A stretch of 64,000 bases of DNA. It comes from Mycoplasma haemocanis str. Illinois (GTDB taxonomy: Bacteria; Bacillota_I; Bacilli_A; Mycoplasmatales; Mycoplasmoidaceae). The position numbers and the translations under genes are program-made. The notes beneath the pieces were generated by a model that had not been told where the DNA came from, searched no databases, and saw nothing but the letters and a program-made list of their open reading frames with translations. The DNA is taken from positions 496,001-560,000 of the forward strand of contig NC_016638.1 in NCBI RefSeq assembly GCF_000238995.1, written 5' to 3'. This document shows positions 1 through 9,590 of the stretch, piece after piece (position 1 is the stretch's first letter; every line of letters starts with the position of its first letter).

Positions 1-387
1 GGTATAAGTACAATAATCTTCAACTCCCTGAACAATCAACTTAAACTCCTCCCCTTCTTTTGGTTTTATCTTAGACTCATCGCATCAAGCCTTCAAGTCT
101 TCTTTTTTCTTCTCTAAAGAATCTCGAATAGCTTCAAGTCCCTTATCCAAAGTCTTGTTTTTATCTTTTCTTAGCTTATTAAGACGTTCCTGCCACACTG
201 CATCACGACTACCACTAATCAGCCTAGTACTGAAATCATCGGCAATGGTCTTTATAATACTGTCATCATCTGCTTGCACTTGTGAGATATCAGATAAAAA
301 TGACCCTCCTGCATAGACTACACTACAAGTTCCTCCGACCCCGGCACAAGTCAATACAGCTAATTTAAAGGGTGCAAAAGCGGACAT
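1..387 (-). CDS. F15 paralog, C-terminus beyond window
   Basis: Partial gene of 129 codons entering from the left edge. ATG start, then a Gly/Ala-rich hydrophobic leader (about residues 5-30) and a charged helical body. The TGA at 85-87 must be Trp: it is followed by Cys, giving a WC that lines up with the WC of the upstream paralog at 2361-3080. Reading on, a second Cys (YC) appears before the edge, so one complete Cys-pair module is visible. Function unknown; probably membrane-anchored and exposed. The distance to the next upstream ORF (496-693) is about 100 bases. Confidence 0.88.
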
Positions 388-495
388 TACTTATAGTAAA
401 AACGCCTAATACTCAGATGGAAAAAATATCTTTAAAATTTATAAACTATTTCTTAACTTCTTTAGTTTAGTAACTGCAAAATCTCTTACGTAGAC

Positions 496-693
496 TTAAC
501 AATAGAAAAAACCCCAGTCATCTATATTCAATAAAGAACGAAAGGAATCTGTTACTAAATTCTGCCTGGAAATCACAAATACACCATTCTTTATTAAATC
601 TTCAGGAAATACAAACATAATGGAAGAATCTAATTGAGATTCCTTAATATAATTTTGACCCTTCCTTAAAATAGGACGATTAAACATCTCCAT
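496..693 (-). CDS. small ORF coupled to upstream F7a gene, doubtful
   Basis: 65-residue ORF whose ATG shares one base with the TAA of the gene at 693-1298 (TAATG), the junction used by many real gene pairs here. Unlike its neighbours it has no hydrophobic leader and no Cys-pair module; its only Cys is the last residue. It contains one TGG Trp and no TGA. It may be a real coupled small gene or a chance frame in decayed DNA. No function can be proposed. Confidence 0.3.
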   Translation of the reverse strand: MEMFNRPILRKGQNYIKESQLDSSIMFVFPEDLIKNGVFVISRQNLVTDSFRSLLNIDDWGFFYC

Positions 694-1298
694 TAACTAG
701 ACGAAGAAAAACATCACTTTTCTGCCTTCTCTCTAGCTTTTAGCTCTAGAAGTTCATACATCTTCTTGCTTAATAAATCAGAACATCATTTCTTTAAAGC
801 AGGCCCTCCCTTAGTCTTATCAGAATTAGAGGCCTTAAATGTAGTATCATCAATCTCTAACCCTGACGTACCCTTACTTTTATTATAGGATTCCCAAGCC
901 CCCTCTCAAGCCGAAGTATTATCTCCATCTAAAGGCAATAAAGAAGCGCTAGAAGTCGACTTTATCTCTTCGGATAATGATCGTGTATTAATAACACATC
1001 ACCTAGAAGCTAAATCCAACTTAGATTCATCAGATCCTTTTAGAGTTGTCTCACATCACTTAGAAAGATTACTATGTGTAACTTCCGGAATCTTATTCTT
1101 AGTGCTTACCTTGTATACTTCAGATCAACTACTCCACTCTACATCCCCAGCAGAAAGAATCTTTTGATGCTTCTGTAAAGAGGACTCAAGCTTAGATAAC
1201 AAAGTACGTTCTCCTTTTATAGCTCTATAGGAATAATATCCTCCAACTCCTAAAACACCAGTTCCAGATACCACTACTGCAAAAATAATCTTACTCAT
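693..1298 (-). CDS. F7a paralog, two-module protein
   Basis: 201 residues with an MSKIIFAVVVSGTG leader. Module one ends RWCVINTR; module two carries KGGPALKKWC and a final KWC eight residues before the end region. Closest relatives are the inverted genes at 35636-36256 and 36262-36879, which share the VNTRS stretch after the first module, the Trp-rich segment between modules and GGPALK. Several Trp codons are TGA. The gene lies one base downstream of the F4 gene at 1300-1902, the same F4-then-F7a order as in the inverted cassette at 35636-37493. Confidence 0.9.
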
Positions 1299-1299
1299 C

Positions 1300-1902
1300 C
1301 TATTTACTTACCGTACAAAACTTATCTGCTCTCTTGTAATCATCATCTTGCTCATTAATAAAAGCCATGGAAGATACACGCCCACACCATTCCATCAAAT
1401 CCTGTTCCTTTATGGAATTCTTCTGTATTGCAGTGCTTCCATCATTTTTATTAATTAAAAGATTTTCAGAATTATTGTTATTGTAAGTATTTTTATTAGC
1501 TTCTCAGTCCTTAGACTGACTAGAAGTAAGTCACTTCTTCGTGTTGGAAGAATTTATCTTTCCTTGTAAATTACTTCTAGAACATCATAGCTTATAAGAG
1601 TCTAGAAGAGACTTATCGGTGGAAGATCCATGATCCTTACAAAACTTAATAATCTCCTCTTTTGTAGGTTTACCTGATTTAGCTTTTATAGTGGTGATGT
1701 TGGATTCAGAATATTCAGTAACTAATACATCCCAAACCTTACTGTGCTTCTCATAATCTAATATAATTCTATTCTCCATTTTTGATACCAAAGACATTAA
1801 ACTCTCCCCTTCTTTCCGCATATTAAGAAGATAGGTCCCTCCCGCTATTGATCCCACAACTCCCATGGAAGAAAGAGAAATTAAAATTGCTTTAGTAGAC
1901 AT
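1300..1902 (-). CDS. F4 paralog, two-module protein
   Basis: 200 residues. Leader MSTKAILISLSSMG followed by a Gly-rich turn and TYLL. The segment ENRIILDYEKHSKVW matches the RVILNDTHSNVW region of F4 genes at 12941 and 19091. Module one gives FC...WCSRSN, module two WCGRVSS...DYKRADKFC, the F4 C-terminal signature. TGA at 1585-1587 is Trp in the first WC. One base separates its TAG from the start of the F7a gene downstream, so the two are probably co-transcribed. Confidence 0.9.
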
Positions 1903-1949
1903 TATTTATAGATAGTGCCATACTCCCTATCTCCCCCTCAATATTCATA

Positions 1950-2215
1950 AATAATATTTACAAGAATTATCTGCACATCACTTCTCTTAATCCTCCTTCC
2001 AAGCTTTAGTTTTCTCGTTTCCGTAAATAAGAATAATTTTCTTCCTTTAAAAATAGATTCTTGTCAGACAGTTCTGTTATCTACCACACATTACTTTCTC
2101 ACAAAGCAGAAATATTGTATTCACATAATGAGAGTAGATCATCGTTTGAAGCTTTCTTATCATCCTCAAACCCCTCATATAAAATTTCACGCTTCTACCC
2201 TTTTGAAGATTTATC
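1950..2215 (-). pseudogene. relic of a Cys-module paralog
   Basis: In the stretch 1903-2360 no open paralog survives. Reading the minus strand piecewise gives family-like fragments (SNDDLLSLCEYNISALW, then a tail resembling EKWCADNS) separated by in-frame TAG and TAA stops and at least one frame change. It sits in line with the intact minus-strand genes on both sides. A 61-codon ORF at 2077-2262 is simply another frame across it. Confidence 0.5.
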
Positions 2216-2360
2216 AGTAATTTAAATCTCCCGACTCTCTCTATTACCAATGACCTCTTCAAACGAAACAGAAATTTATCCTTAAAAGGACCTACTATAA
2301 CAATTCGATATCGTCCCCAGAAATCATCAATTCTTCGAATCTATAAAAGACTTTAACCAA

Positions 2361-3080
2361 TTAAGTTGCAGAGCCAGCAACAGCGCCGGAAGATCCTGGT
2401 TTAGAAGCCGCCGGCTTAGGAGGTTTGACGACTTTACACATCTTAGAAACTTCCTTATATAAAGAATCTTCCTTTCCTTTAAATGGCTCTTCGTACTTAT
2501 TGAAACACCATTCTTTCAACTTTAAAGAACTACCTTCCTTTCCCTTAACCTCATCATAAACTTTTTGCAAATCCTCAGAAAGGGAGTTCTTTTGAGATTT
2601 CACGAAAGCTTCATTAACTAATTTTCAATCATCAACTCCTGTCTTATTCTTAGGGACCACTCCACTAACTTGCTCTTCAATAATATAAGTACAATATTTC
2701 TCTACACCCTCAACAATCAAGAGGTATTCCTGTTCTCCATGCGGCTTAATTTTAGATTCCTCACACCAAGTCTCTAAATCCTTCTCAGCCTTTGATTCAT
2801 CAGAATTCTCCTTTATAGACTTTAACTTCTCATCTAATTGTCCAGAACTATGTTTCTTAAGCTTCTGAAGTCTCTTTTTCCAAATACCAGGTTTTTTATT
2901 ATTTTTAGAAATAAGTCTAGTTCCAAACTTATCCGCAACAGTCTGTATAACGCTGTCATCATCCGCCTCCCCTTTGGAAACATCCGATACAAATGAACTT
3001 CCAACATAAACTGCTCCAAACGTCCCCCCAACCCCTGCAAAAGCCAATCCAGCAATTTTTAAAGGCGCTAATGCTGACAT
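2361..3080 (-). CDS. F15 paralog, full-length two-module protein
   Basis: 239 residues, obtained by reading the TGA at 2625-2627 as Trp, which joins two otherwise separate ORFs. Leader MSALAPLKIAGLAFAG, then DDDSVIQTVADKFGTRL, nearly the same as in the gene at 1-387. Module one is WCEESK...KYC, module two EWCFNK...KMC. The last 20 residues are Pro/Ala/Gly/Ser-rich with no module character, a low-complexity tail not seen in other families here. Confidence 0.9.
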
Positions 3081-3086
3081 TGCTTA

Positions 3087-3713
3087 TTAAACAGACACTT
3101 TACAATAGCTAGTAGCATTATTAGTTAATAACGTGCCATCTCCATCATATGGATAAGTAGATATAGAATCACACCACTTCTGGAGTTCAGCTTTACCATT
3201 AGTTTCATCTTTACTCTTAATGGCTTTAAGCTCCGAGGTTAAAGAATCCAAACCTGCCTGTGAAAGAGAAGTTCACTTCTCCGCAATTTTGCCATCGGAA
3301 CTCGCCAATCAAGTTCCTCCCAACTTATCTTTTATGTTTCTAGAGCATACATTCTTAAAGTCATCATAAACCTCATCACCTTGACTTAAGAATTCTGAAT
3401 CATAAATCTCTTGACATCCTTGCTTCAATAAACCCCTAATATCATCATCAATACTCTTACTCTTGTGATCCCTTAAAGCCTGCGAAATCTTTGAGTTTTT
3501 AGCCTTCCCCAGCTTTTTTAAAGATTCTCATTTCACACCTCATAAGGAATCATCTTTATTGTCAGATGTGCTCATCAATGCATGCCTAAACTTATCCTTA
3601 AATAACGTCTTTACCGTATCCGATGATGATCCATAAATAAGATATGCTCCACCCGCAACAGTAACAACAACTCCAGCCAAAGAAGTTGGAATAATTACAC
3701 CTATATTTGCCAT
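3087..3713 (-). CDS. F1 paralog, first gene of minus-strand run
   Basis: 208 residues, ATG start. Leader MANIGVIIPTSLAGVV. Contains LKQGCQEIYDSEF, the F1 hallmark, then a second Cys, WLASSD and a last module QKWCDS...SYC. Six bases separate its TAA from the F15 start. Upstream on the minus strand a TATAAG hexamer (3732-3737) lies about 18 bases before the start codon, a possible -10 element; a convincing -35 is not visible. Confidence 0.9.
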
Positions 3714-3986
3714 GACAAACCTCGTTTACAACTTATACAAAACGATCTAAAAATCTAAAAACATATTTGCAAATGTGGACTTCCTTTCAAAAAATCTGTT
3801 CCGAGATTCGTCTCCACCTTTTGAGTAGTCTTCTTGCCAGAGATTAAAACAAATACATAAAAAGTCATTCGAAGAGCTTTCTAGAACGATCGATAAACAT
3901 AGAAAGATAGTCATTCTCATTCCTTTAATGAAGCTAGTCCATTATTACGAAAAAGACGAAAAACAGATGTAAGTATTCACCCTCGC
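3714..3986. promoter_or_regulatory. divergent intergenic region
   Basis: Lies between the minus-strand F1 gene and the plus-strand F13 gene, so it should carry outward promoters for both. TATAAG on the minus strand at 3732-3737 is the best -10 candidate. On the plus side, 3948-3965 holds two units of a 9-base repeat that is present as three units before the second F13 copy. No other structure recognised. Confidence 0.35.
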
Positions 3987-4451
3987 ATGTCGAGGGGGAA
4001 AATACTATTAGGATTCGGTGGGGCAGGAGTGACTACTCTTGCTGCCTTATTTGGAAATTCCAAAATTAAAGAGCATAATTATCGGATCAAGATGGAGAAG
4101 TTTAGAAAGACAGCTAAAAGAGTGAATGGATATCTTAATGATCTTGTTAATCGGCGTGAATGAGATAAAGACACAAAGATATATGATCCTGAACACGAGA
4201 TTTGAGACAGGAAATTCCAATCCTATATGAATCAATGACATGACAATAAATTCCAATATGTCCCTCCAAAAGTCAAAAATAATCTTGAATCTTTTAAGAA
4301 TTTTTGTTTTGAACAAATGGAATCAAATGCAGAAAAAGATCTCAAAGATATTAATGCAAGCAATATTCCGCCAGAGAAAGGGTATTTAGAATACTGCTTA
4401 GTCAGTGATGTTGAACTTAAACAACTAATCCCGGAATCGCAATCAGTTTAA
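3987..4451 (+). CDS. F13 protein, copy 1, one-module
   Basis: 154 residues. ATG chosen at 3987 because the hydrophobic leader begins immediately after (MSRGKILLGFGGAGVTTLAA). The body is basic and aromatic-rich (KIKEHNYRIKMEKF), has three TGA Trp codons and one Cys pair (NFCFEQ ... EYCLVSD). The C-terminus lacks the second module of most families. The F14 start follows 26 bases later. Partner of the copy at 5174-5623; function unknown. Confidence 0.85.
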
Positions 4452-4477
4452 TAGATTCTTAGCAAGTTTTAAAAACG

Positions 4478-5089
4478 GTGATTTCCACTTCTAAATCACT
4501 TAAGGTGGGCGGTCCCATATTAACTGGGATAGGTGGCGTAATCGCCACCTCTTCCTTAGTGTCTAGAAGTGCCGAAGAAAAGACAGAAGAGAGAATAAAA
4601 ACTAAAGCTCTTAAGGATGAGGATCCGGCCATAAAAGAATATAAAGATGCCAACGAGAGTAATCAACAAGGAGACTCTCAAGGTGATGGGGAATCATCCA
4701 GTTCCCAAAAATCGGATAGTAAAGGTACAGGGGAGGGAAGTGAAGAAGAAACTGGTAATGGAGAAAATGAGGGTTCAAAAGGATCTGAAACAAGTGATTC
4801 ATCGACGGAATCCAATACGGAAGGCGAAAAGGATGGTGATTCCTCTGTTGACAGTACAACTTCAACAACAGAAGATGGTGGAGATGTTAGTTCTGATACA
4901 AGTAATGAAATGTCTTCAAGTAGTGGAGTAACATCAGATGGAGCTTCCGATGCTGAGAATAGTCATGCATCAGGCACTAAATATGGGGTTAAAGATATGC
5001 GTATGACTAAACAAGAATTAGAAAAAACTATGCACATGAAGAGCGGTTTGGAGAGCTATCTAGAACAGTTAAAAAACATATCAATATAG
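4478..5089 (+). CDS. F14 acidic Ser/Gly-rich low-complexity protein
   Basis: 203 residues from a GTG start. Leader KVGGPILTGIGGVIATSSLV, a charged stretch, then about 110 residues (50-165) made mostly of Ser, Gly, Glu, Asp, Thr and Asn without Cys or Trp, then a helical tail ending YLEQLKNISI. It is the only product here dominated by a mucin-like acidic region. It sits between the two F13 copies; the homologous gene after copy two has decayed. Role unknown; an extended surface stalk or charged coat is conceivable. Confidence 0.85.
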   Translation: MISTSKSLKVGGPILTGIGGVIATSSLVSRSAEEKTEERIKTKALKDEDPAIKEYKDANESNQQGDSQGDGESSSSQKSDSKGTGEGSEEETGNGENEGSKGSETSDSSTESNTEGEKDGDSSVDSTTSTTEDGGDVSSDTSNEMSSSSGVTSDGASDAENSHASGTKYGVKDMRMTKQELEKTMHMKSGLESYLEQLKNISI

Positions 5090-5125
5090 TCATTTTTACT
5101 CTTCCAATAAACTAGTACATTATTG

Positions 5126-5152
5126 CGAAAAAGACGAAAAAGACGAAAAACA
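5126..5152 (+). repeat. 9-base tandem repeat, three units
   Basis: CGAAAAAGA twice plus a variant CGAAAAACA. The corresponding place before copy one (3948-3965) has only two units. The repeat is in frame with the downstream F13 gene if a TTG at 5123 is used, and would add Arg-Lys-Arg units before the leader. Confidence 0.8.
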
Positions 5153-5173
5153 GATGTAAATGTTCATTCCCAC

Positions 5174-5623
5174 GTGTCAAGAGGAAGAATACTATTAGGA
5201 ATTAGTGGAGCAGGAGCGACTGCTCTTGCTGCCTTATTTGGAAATTCCAAAATTAAAGAGCATAATTATCGGATCAAGATGGAGAAGTTTAGAAAGACAG
5301 CTAAGAAGGTGAATGAAGCTCTTCTTAAAGAATATTTATGGGGAAATACAAAAGTATATGATCCTGAACATGCGATTTGGGAGAAAAAATTTCTCGCTTA
5401 TGAAGAGCGCAAATGGACGGATGAAAATTTTGAACATACCCCTAAAGAAGCCATGAATAATCTTGAATCCTTTAGGAATTTTTGTTTTGAAAAAATGGAA
5501 CAAAATCTACAAGAATTGACCGGAGAACATGGTGTTAATCCAAGCAGTATTCCAGCAGTCACTGGCTACTGAGATTATTGTTTAGTAAGTGACAATGAAT
5601 TCAAACAACTAACTGAGAAGTAG
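5174..5623 (+). CDS. F13 protein, copy 2
   Basis: 149 residues from GTG at 5174, the codon that replaces the ATG of copy one; a TTG at 5123 would add 17 basic residues and is less likely because the leader would no longer be N-terminal. Leader MSRGRILLGISGAGATALAA. The first 40 or so residues are almost the same as copy one, the centre is diverged. One Cys pair (NFCFEK...DYC). A single TGA gives the Trp before DYC. Followed 15 bases later by the relic of F14. Confidence 0.85.
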
Positions 5624-5638
5624 TTGGTTTTGGATACT

Positions 5639-5869
5639 GTGATTTCCGTCTCCAAATTACTGATTGCGGGAAAGGAGTAATAAGAAAGCTCTGTCTAATA
5701 CAATTTTTAATTTATGCACCTCCAGAAATACAATCTCGTCAAATACCAATTCATAGGAAAGTTCATCGGAACAAAAAATTATCTATGATGAAAATACTTC
5801 AAACAGTAAAGAGAGATTGATGGATTTATTGGAACAAATTAAACATTGATCTTTAAAAAATGTTTGCTA
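5639..5869 (+). pseudogene. relic of F14 copy 2
   Basis: Starts with GTG ATT TCC like F14, but hits TAA after 13 codons (5678-5680). A short tail around 5810-5850 reads RLMDLLEQIKHW, matching the YLEQLKNIS end of the intact F14. The acidic low-complexity centre is gone. Position after the second F13 copy supports the assignment. Confidence 0.65.
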
Positions 5870-6235
5870 CTAAAAGTTTAAAACTCATTTCTCTGCAGGG
5901 CTTCAATATTATCTTTTATTCTTATAAATAAGACTCATTTAACATGCTTGTAGAAGTTAGAACAATAAAGTTTTTTATGAAACGGGAAAGAATTGACGTA
6001 TGAGGATAAGACTAATTAAAAGGAGACGATATTAAGATTATTCTAGAATTTTAAACGATAATAGTTTATTAACTATAAGAGTATAGTAAATAGAAGAGGT
6101 CTTGGAAGACTGAATTACCTAATTCCAAAACATTTTCTCTTATCTAAGACTCAGGAACGCTAATATCCATATTTTTATAAAATAACCTAGAAATTTTAGT
6201 CCTAATAGGCTTTTTGTTATATTTGACGGGGTCTC
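5870..6235. other. intergenic, no gene seen
   Basis: About 365 AT-rich bases without a credible ORF on either strand. An inverted repeat ATAGTT-tatt-AACTAT lies at 6061-6076. The bases just before 6236 (TTGTTATATTTGACGGGG) may include a promoter for the next gene, but I cannot place -35 and -10 boxes with confidence. Confidence 0.4.
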
Positions 6236-6871
6236 ATGGTTGCTCCAAAATTATTAATAGGAATTGGCACGGCTGGAAGCGTGGCTGGGGGTGGAATGCT
6301 TGCCTATCAACTGGGTGCATTTAGAGGAAAAGAGACTTTAACTACAGTTAGACAACGTCTTAAAGAAAAGGGTTATGAATTAATTAGTGAGAATTTTGAA
6401 GATCAATGAAAGACAAGCTTTAATGCATTTAAAACCAATTCTTCTTTCATGTCAGAATTAAATAAGTATTCCGAGCATGGAACTACTTTAACAGATTCAG
6501 ATGATGGCGAGAAAGGAAAAGTGGCTTTAAAGAGGATGTGTGGTTCCTATTTAGATGGAAATAATGACTTTGAAAATGCCTCAAAATGATGTGTTTTAAG
6601 AGTTCAGGATAAAACCCCACCAAAAGGTTGACTTCCTTTAACTGACGGAAGTAGTGATGCGGGAGATAATAAAACTAAATGAGAGAACGCGTTTGACAAA
6701 CACAAAACTTCTTTGTCTAGTAACAAAATCAAAGGAATAACTGAATCTACCCAAAAGGGAGAAGGTTATGAATTACTAAAACAATGATGTTCTGAAAGCC
6801 TAATTCTTCCTTTTAACAAAGATATAGATTCTATATTTACTAATGCGTCTACTTGATGTTCCAACGCCTAA
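6236..6871 (+). CDS. F7c paralog, two-module protein
   Basis: 211 residues. Leader MVAPKLLIGIGTAGSVAGGG, then RQRLKEKGYELIS. Module one ends KWCVLRVQDK, module two QWCSES...TWCSNA at the very end. Best relative is 38897-39523, which shares the EWCVLRLQDR region and the layout of the SFMSELNKY segment. Six TGA Trp codons are needed to keep it open. It stands alone on the plus strand, converging on the minus-strand gene at 6976. Confidence 0.9.
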
Positions 6872-6874
6872 TAT

Positions 6875-6935
6875 AAACAAGAAAATAACCGAAATTTCTT
6901 CGTATAGTAATTTACTATCTGTTTAATTCTTGTTT
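6875..6935. terminator. possible bidirectional terminator
   Basis: Between two convergent genes. Outer arms AAACAAGAA (6875-6883) and TTCTTGTTT (6927-6935) can pair; inside is a 15-base palindrome ATAGTAA-t-TTACTAT (6904-6918). T-rich sequence follows on both strands. Stem strength is modest because it is AT-rich. Confidence 0.35.
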
Positions 6936-6975
6936 CTCTAAAAAATACTTAAAATCCGACTATAGAAGTTAATGG

Positions 6976-7329
6976 CTACTGCACAGTTCACCTCTTTTTT
7001 TGATCCAAATCATCATACACCCACTGATGATTACGTTTAGCAAGATAAACCTTATTAAACTTATCGCAAGCTCCCTTTACCTTCTCTTTCAACTCCTCGG
7101 TAGTTATTACTTCATTCTCAAATTTTTTATCTTCTAATTTAGCGGTTCCCGATTCATGATTAGACGTTACAACAGAATAAACATCACATCTTTTTGGAAG
7201 CGACAAGGTCTTTTGGAGTTTGGTCACAACATTCTTTCGGACACTCCTGGCTTCACTAACCACCAAACCCACTCCTCCTAACCCTATTCCAGACACTAAC
7301 ATAGAGCCACCCAAAATTGTTTTTGCCAT
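6976..7329 (-). CDS. single HKL-like-domain protein, F12 relative
   Basis: 117 residues; the TGA at 6988-6990 is Trp and the true stop is TAG at 6976. Leader MAKTILGGSMLVSGIGLGG. Body has RCDVYSVV, then GACDKF about 48 residues later and WVYDDLDQ near the end, the Cys-Cys-aromatic spacing of the F12 C-terminal domain (GC..HKL, AC, WxYxxxDQ), but without the Ser/Thr linker. The same domain occurs twice in 8952-9590. Confidence 0.87.
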
Positions 7330-7534
7330 AATTCTAAATTTGACTCTTTCTTTGTCTAAATTACAAACCTTGGAACTATTACTTAATCTTCACTCATCAA
7401 AATCAAAATTTAGGATTCATACTTTACATAATCAATTCTTAACTATATTTGGAATCAATCAAAACTCTGTATTGTTAAAAAATAATTAATTAGATGCATA
7501 TAGATGCAAGAAAGTTCAAGTTTGTGAATCAATA

Positions 7535-8011
7535 ATGAAATTAGCGGGAATTAAATTTCTGGCGGGAGGAGTAACTGCAGCTTCTGCAACTGGTTTGGGA
7601 ATAGGCATTTCTTCTATCGATCTGAAGGAGCGTCCAAAGACATTATCTAAAACTAAGGATGAGAGCAAAGTTGATTCTGAAGTCTCCAAATCCACAAAAG
7701 AAGTAGAAGAAGTAGAAGAAGTATCTCAAGCTTCTACACCTTCAAGTGAGGTACAGCCTTCACAAAATGGAGGTTGTAAAGTTGTTAAATTAGACATGGA
7801 TAAAAAACTTTTTGAAGAGAAAGATTGGAGCGAACTGAAGGTGGGAATATCAGGAAATGAAAAGTTTGTGCAGGATGTCGAAAAGGCTTGTGAGGGTACT
7901 GATAATAGCAAGCCCCGATATCAAGGAAAAGTTTATGTTACAGAAACAGGAGGAAAATGAAATTACTCTGCTTCTTATCAAAAAAATTGAAACGAATTTA
8001 AATTGAAATAG
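7535..8011 (+). CDS. F12-type protein with acidic linker
   Basis: 158 residues. Leader MKLAGIKFLAGGVTAASATG, a Lys/Glu/Ser/Val linker including a 9-base tandem repeat that gives EVEEVEEV, then the domain GGCKVVKL...KACEG...KWNYSAS. Two late TGA Trp codons. It diverges from the gene at 6976-7329 across about 205 bases (7330-7534) that should hold both promoters. Role unknown; anchored exposed domain on a flexible linker is the simplest reading. Confidence 0.88.
7700..7723 (+). repeat. 9-base tandem repeat inside coding region
   Basis: GAAGTAGAA twice plus GAAGTA, in frame, encoding EVE units in the linker of the gene at 7535-8011. Such a unit could change copy number without breaking the frame. 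Confidence 0.75.
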
Positions 8012-8050
8012 GTTGTTTTATTCTTGTTACACATTAAATATTTACCGTGA

Positions 8051-8905
8051 TTATTTAGCCATCGAAAATGTTGGGTTGAAGCACCTATATCGAAATTTGG
8101 GATAGACGTCGCTAAACGTTTCTTCCTGGGAAAACTTCTTACTTTTTGATCGTTCACACCATTTTTGCAATTGTTGCGATCCTGATGATCCTAAACTCAG
8201 TACGGTTGGATCTTTAGTCCAAGTATCAGTGCCTTTTATTTTTTCGTACATTGTTTCGTAATTACTTGCCAACTTATTGGTTTCATTATTATGTTTAATT
8301 AAATCTTCAATACTTTCAAATGGCATAGGCGAACACAGCAATTTCACATTAGAAAGTAAAGAATCACTAGGCTTCTCTTTCAAAGACTTCTTACACCACT
8401 TTTCTAATGCTTCACCCCCCTCTTTCAATCCCTCTCCTTTCTCGGGGGGAGTGAAGGAAATTAACTTCAAAACGGAAGACATATGTTTCCTTCATACATA
8501 AGATACCTTATATTTATCCCCCTTATTTCCATTATTTAGCCCTTCAATTAAAGCATTAATATTTCCATCTGACTGAATTATCTTTCCTTCAATGGTTTGC
8601 AGATTATCTACACATACCAAAGAAGCTGGATTAGCATACTGCTCGTAATCTTCCCTTGGAAGAATATCCCTACATCATTGTTGAATGCTTTGTATATCGG
8701 GACTTTTCTTTAATAATCCCTGAAGTAAATCCCTATTCTCTTCTAAAACAGCTTTTCAAGAGAACTCAGAATCTCAGGAAAGTAATTTAAAACCAGAGCG
8801 AGTCAAATACTCTTCTACATTCTTAGGCCTTATATTACCAAATAAATACCAACCCCCGGTACCAGATACGCCCAGAGACAAAACCCCCAGTAGCTTTAAT
8901 TTCAC
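8051..8905 (-). CDS. three-module Cys-pair protein
   Basis: 284 residues from a GTG at 8903-8905; the ATG at 8480-8482 is internal. Leader KLKLLGVLSLGVSGTGGWYLFG. Three modules follow: QQWCRD...LVC, EKWCKK...LLC and QKWCERS...YRC, so six paired Cys. This is the only member with three modules, and at about 80-90 residues per module its length fits the series one module 132, two modules 205. Early Trp codons are TGA (including one at the VWRKH region). It converges on 7535-8011 with a 39-base gap. Confidence 0.87.
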
Positions 8906-8951
8906 AAAACAAGAAAGCTAACACCAATCGAACCAAAAATACTTTAGATAA

Positions 8952-9590
8952 TTAATTTTCTACTTTTCACGAACCAGTTTGATCTGAAGGTCTATATCCC
9001 CAACCCTTAGAGCCTAGATTAGCTAGGTATGCTTTCTTAGTTTTCGTACAACTTTCCTCTATTTCTTTCTTTTCAGAAACATCCTTAACCTTTTCGTCTA
9101 AAAAACTCTTATCCACCTTCTTGACCGTTCTTGATCGATCGCTTTGTACAGCATAAAGAAGACACTGTTCTTCCTGGACAGAAGTAGAAGAACCTCCCTC
9201 TTGTTTAACTTCATCCGAAGATCTATAAATTCACTTATCTTTCGATTTATAAACATATGCTTGACCGGATTTAGAACAAGCTTCCTGAACTTGTTGCTTT
9301 ACAGACTCATCCATTATTTCCTTACTTAAAAAATCCTCCCCCTCTAACTTAGACGTATCTTTTTCGGAGCCAGAACCGTGAACAGAATAAATATTACATT
9401 TCACCGTTGCTATTTGTGAAGGATTAGGAGTAATAACGTTAGTGTTTTCTTTAACTTCATCAAGTATCGAATCTTTTTCTGACTTTTCAGGGATTATCTG
9501 AATACTTCTGGCCCCTCCAATGGCCGAAACCCCTAATCCTAACCCCGTGCCCACCGTTAATACGGAGCCAGATAGCAATATTTTGGACAT
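8952..9590 (-). CDS. protein with duplicated HKL-like domain
   Basis: 212 residues. Leader MSKILLSGSVLTVGTGLG. Domain one: KCNIYSV, EACSKS, KWIYRSSDE. Domain two: QCLLYAV, ESCTKT, GWGYRPSDQ. Each half matches the single domain of 6976-7329, so this is an in-gene duplication. The link between halves is the TGA at 9231-9233, read as Trp. Minus-strand TATAAG at 9602-9607 is a possible -10 close to the start. The next minus gene starts 46 bases beyond its stop. Confidence 0.88.

Larger units (their letters stand above)
3948..5869 (+). repeat. tandem duplication of the F13-F14 pair
   Basis: Copy one comprises the F13 gene (3987-4451) and F14 gene (4478-5089). Copy two comprises the F13 gene (5174-5623) and an F14 relic (5639-5869). 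The upstream flank (TTATT(A/G)CGAAAAAGACG), the N-terminal coding part of F13 and the GTGATTTCC start of F14 are recognisably the same in both copies, so the duplicated unit is about 1.1 kb including the leader region. Confidence 0.8.

Noticed and set aside
2077..2262. 61-codon minus-strand ORF
   Set aside because: Another frame of the relic at 1950-2215; the family-like residues lie in a different frame.
4611..4931. ORFs in other frames across the acidic gene
   Set aside because: Low-complexity Ser/Glu codons leave several frames open by chance; only the GTG frame at 4478 has a leader and a duplicated start.
8051..8482. ATG at 8480-8482 as the start of a 143-residue gene
   Set aside because: With TGA as Trp the frame extends to GTG 8905, adding a leader and a further Cys module.
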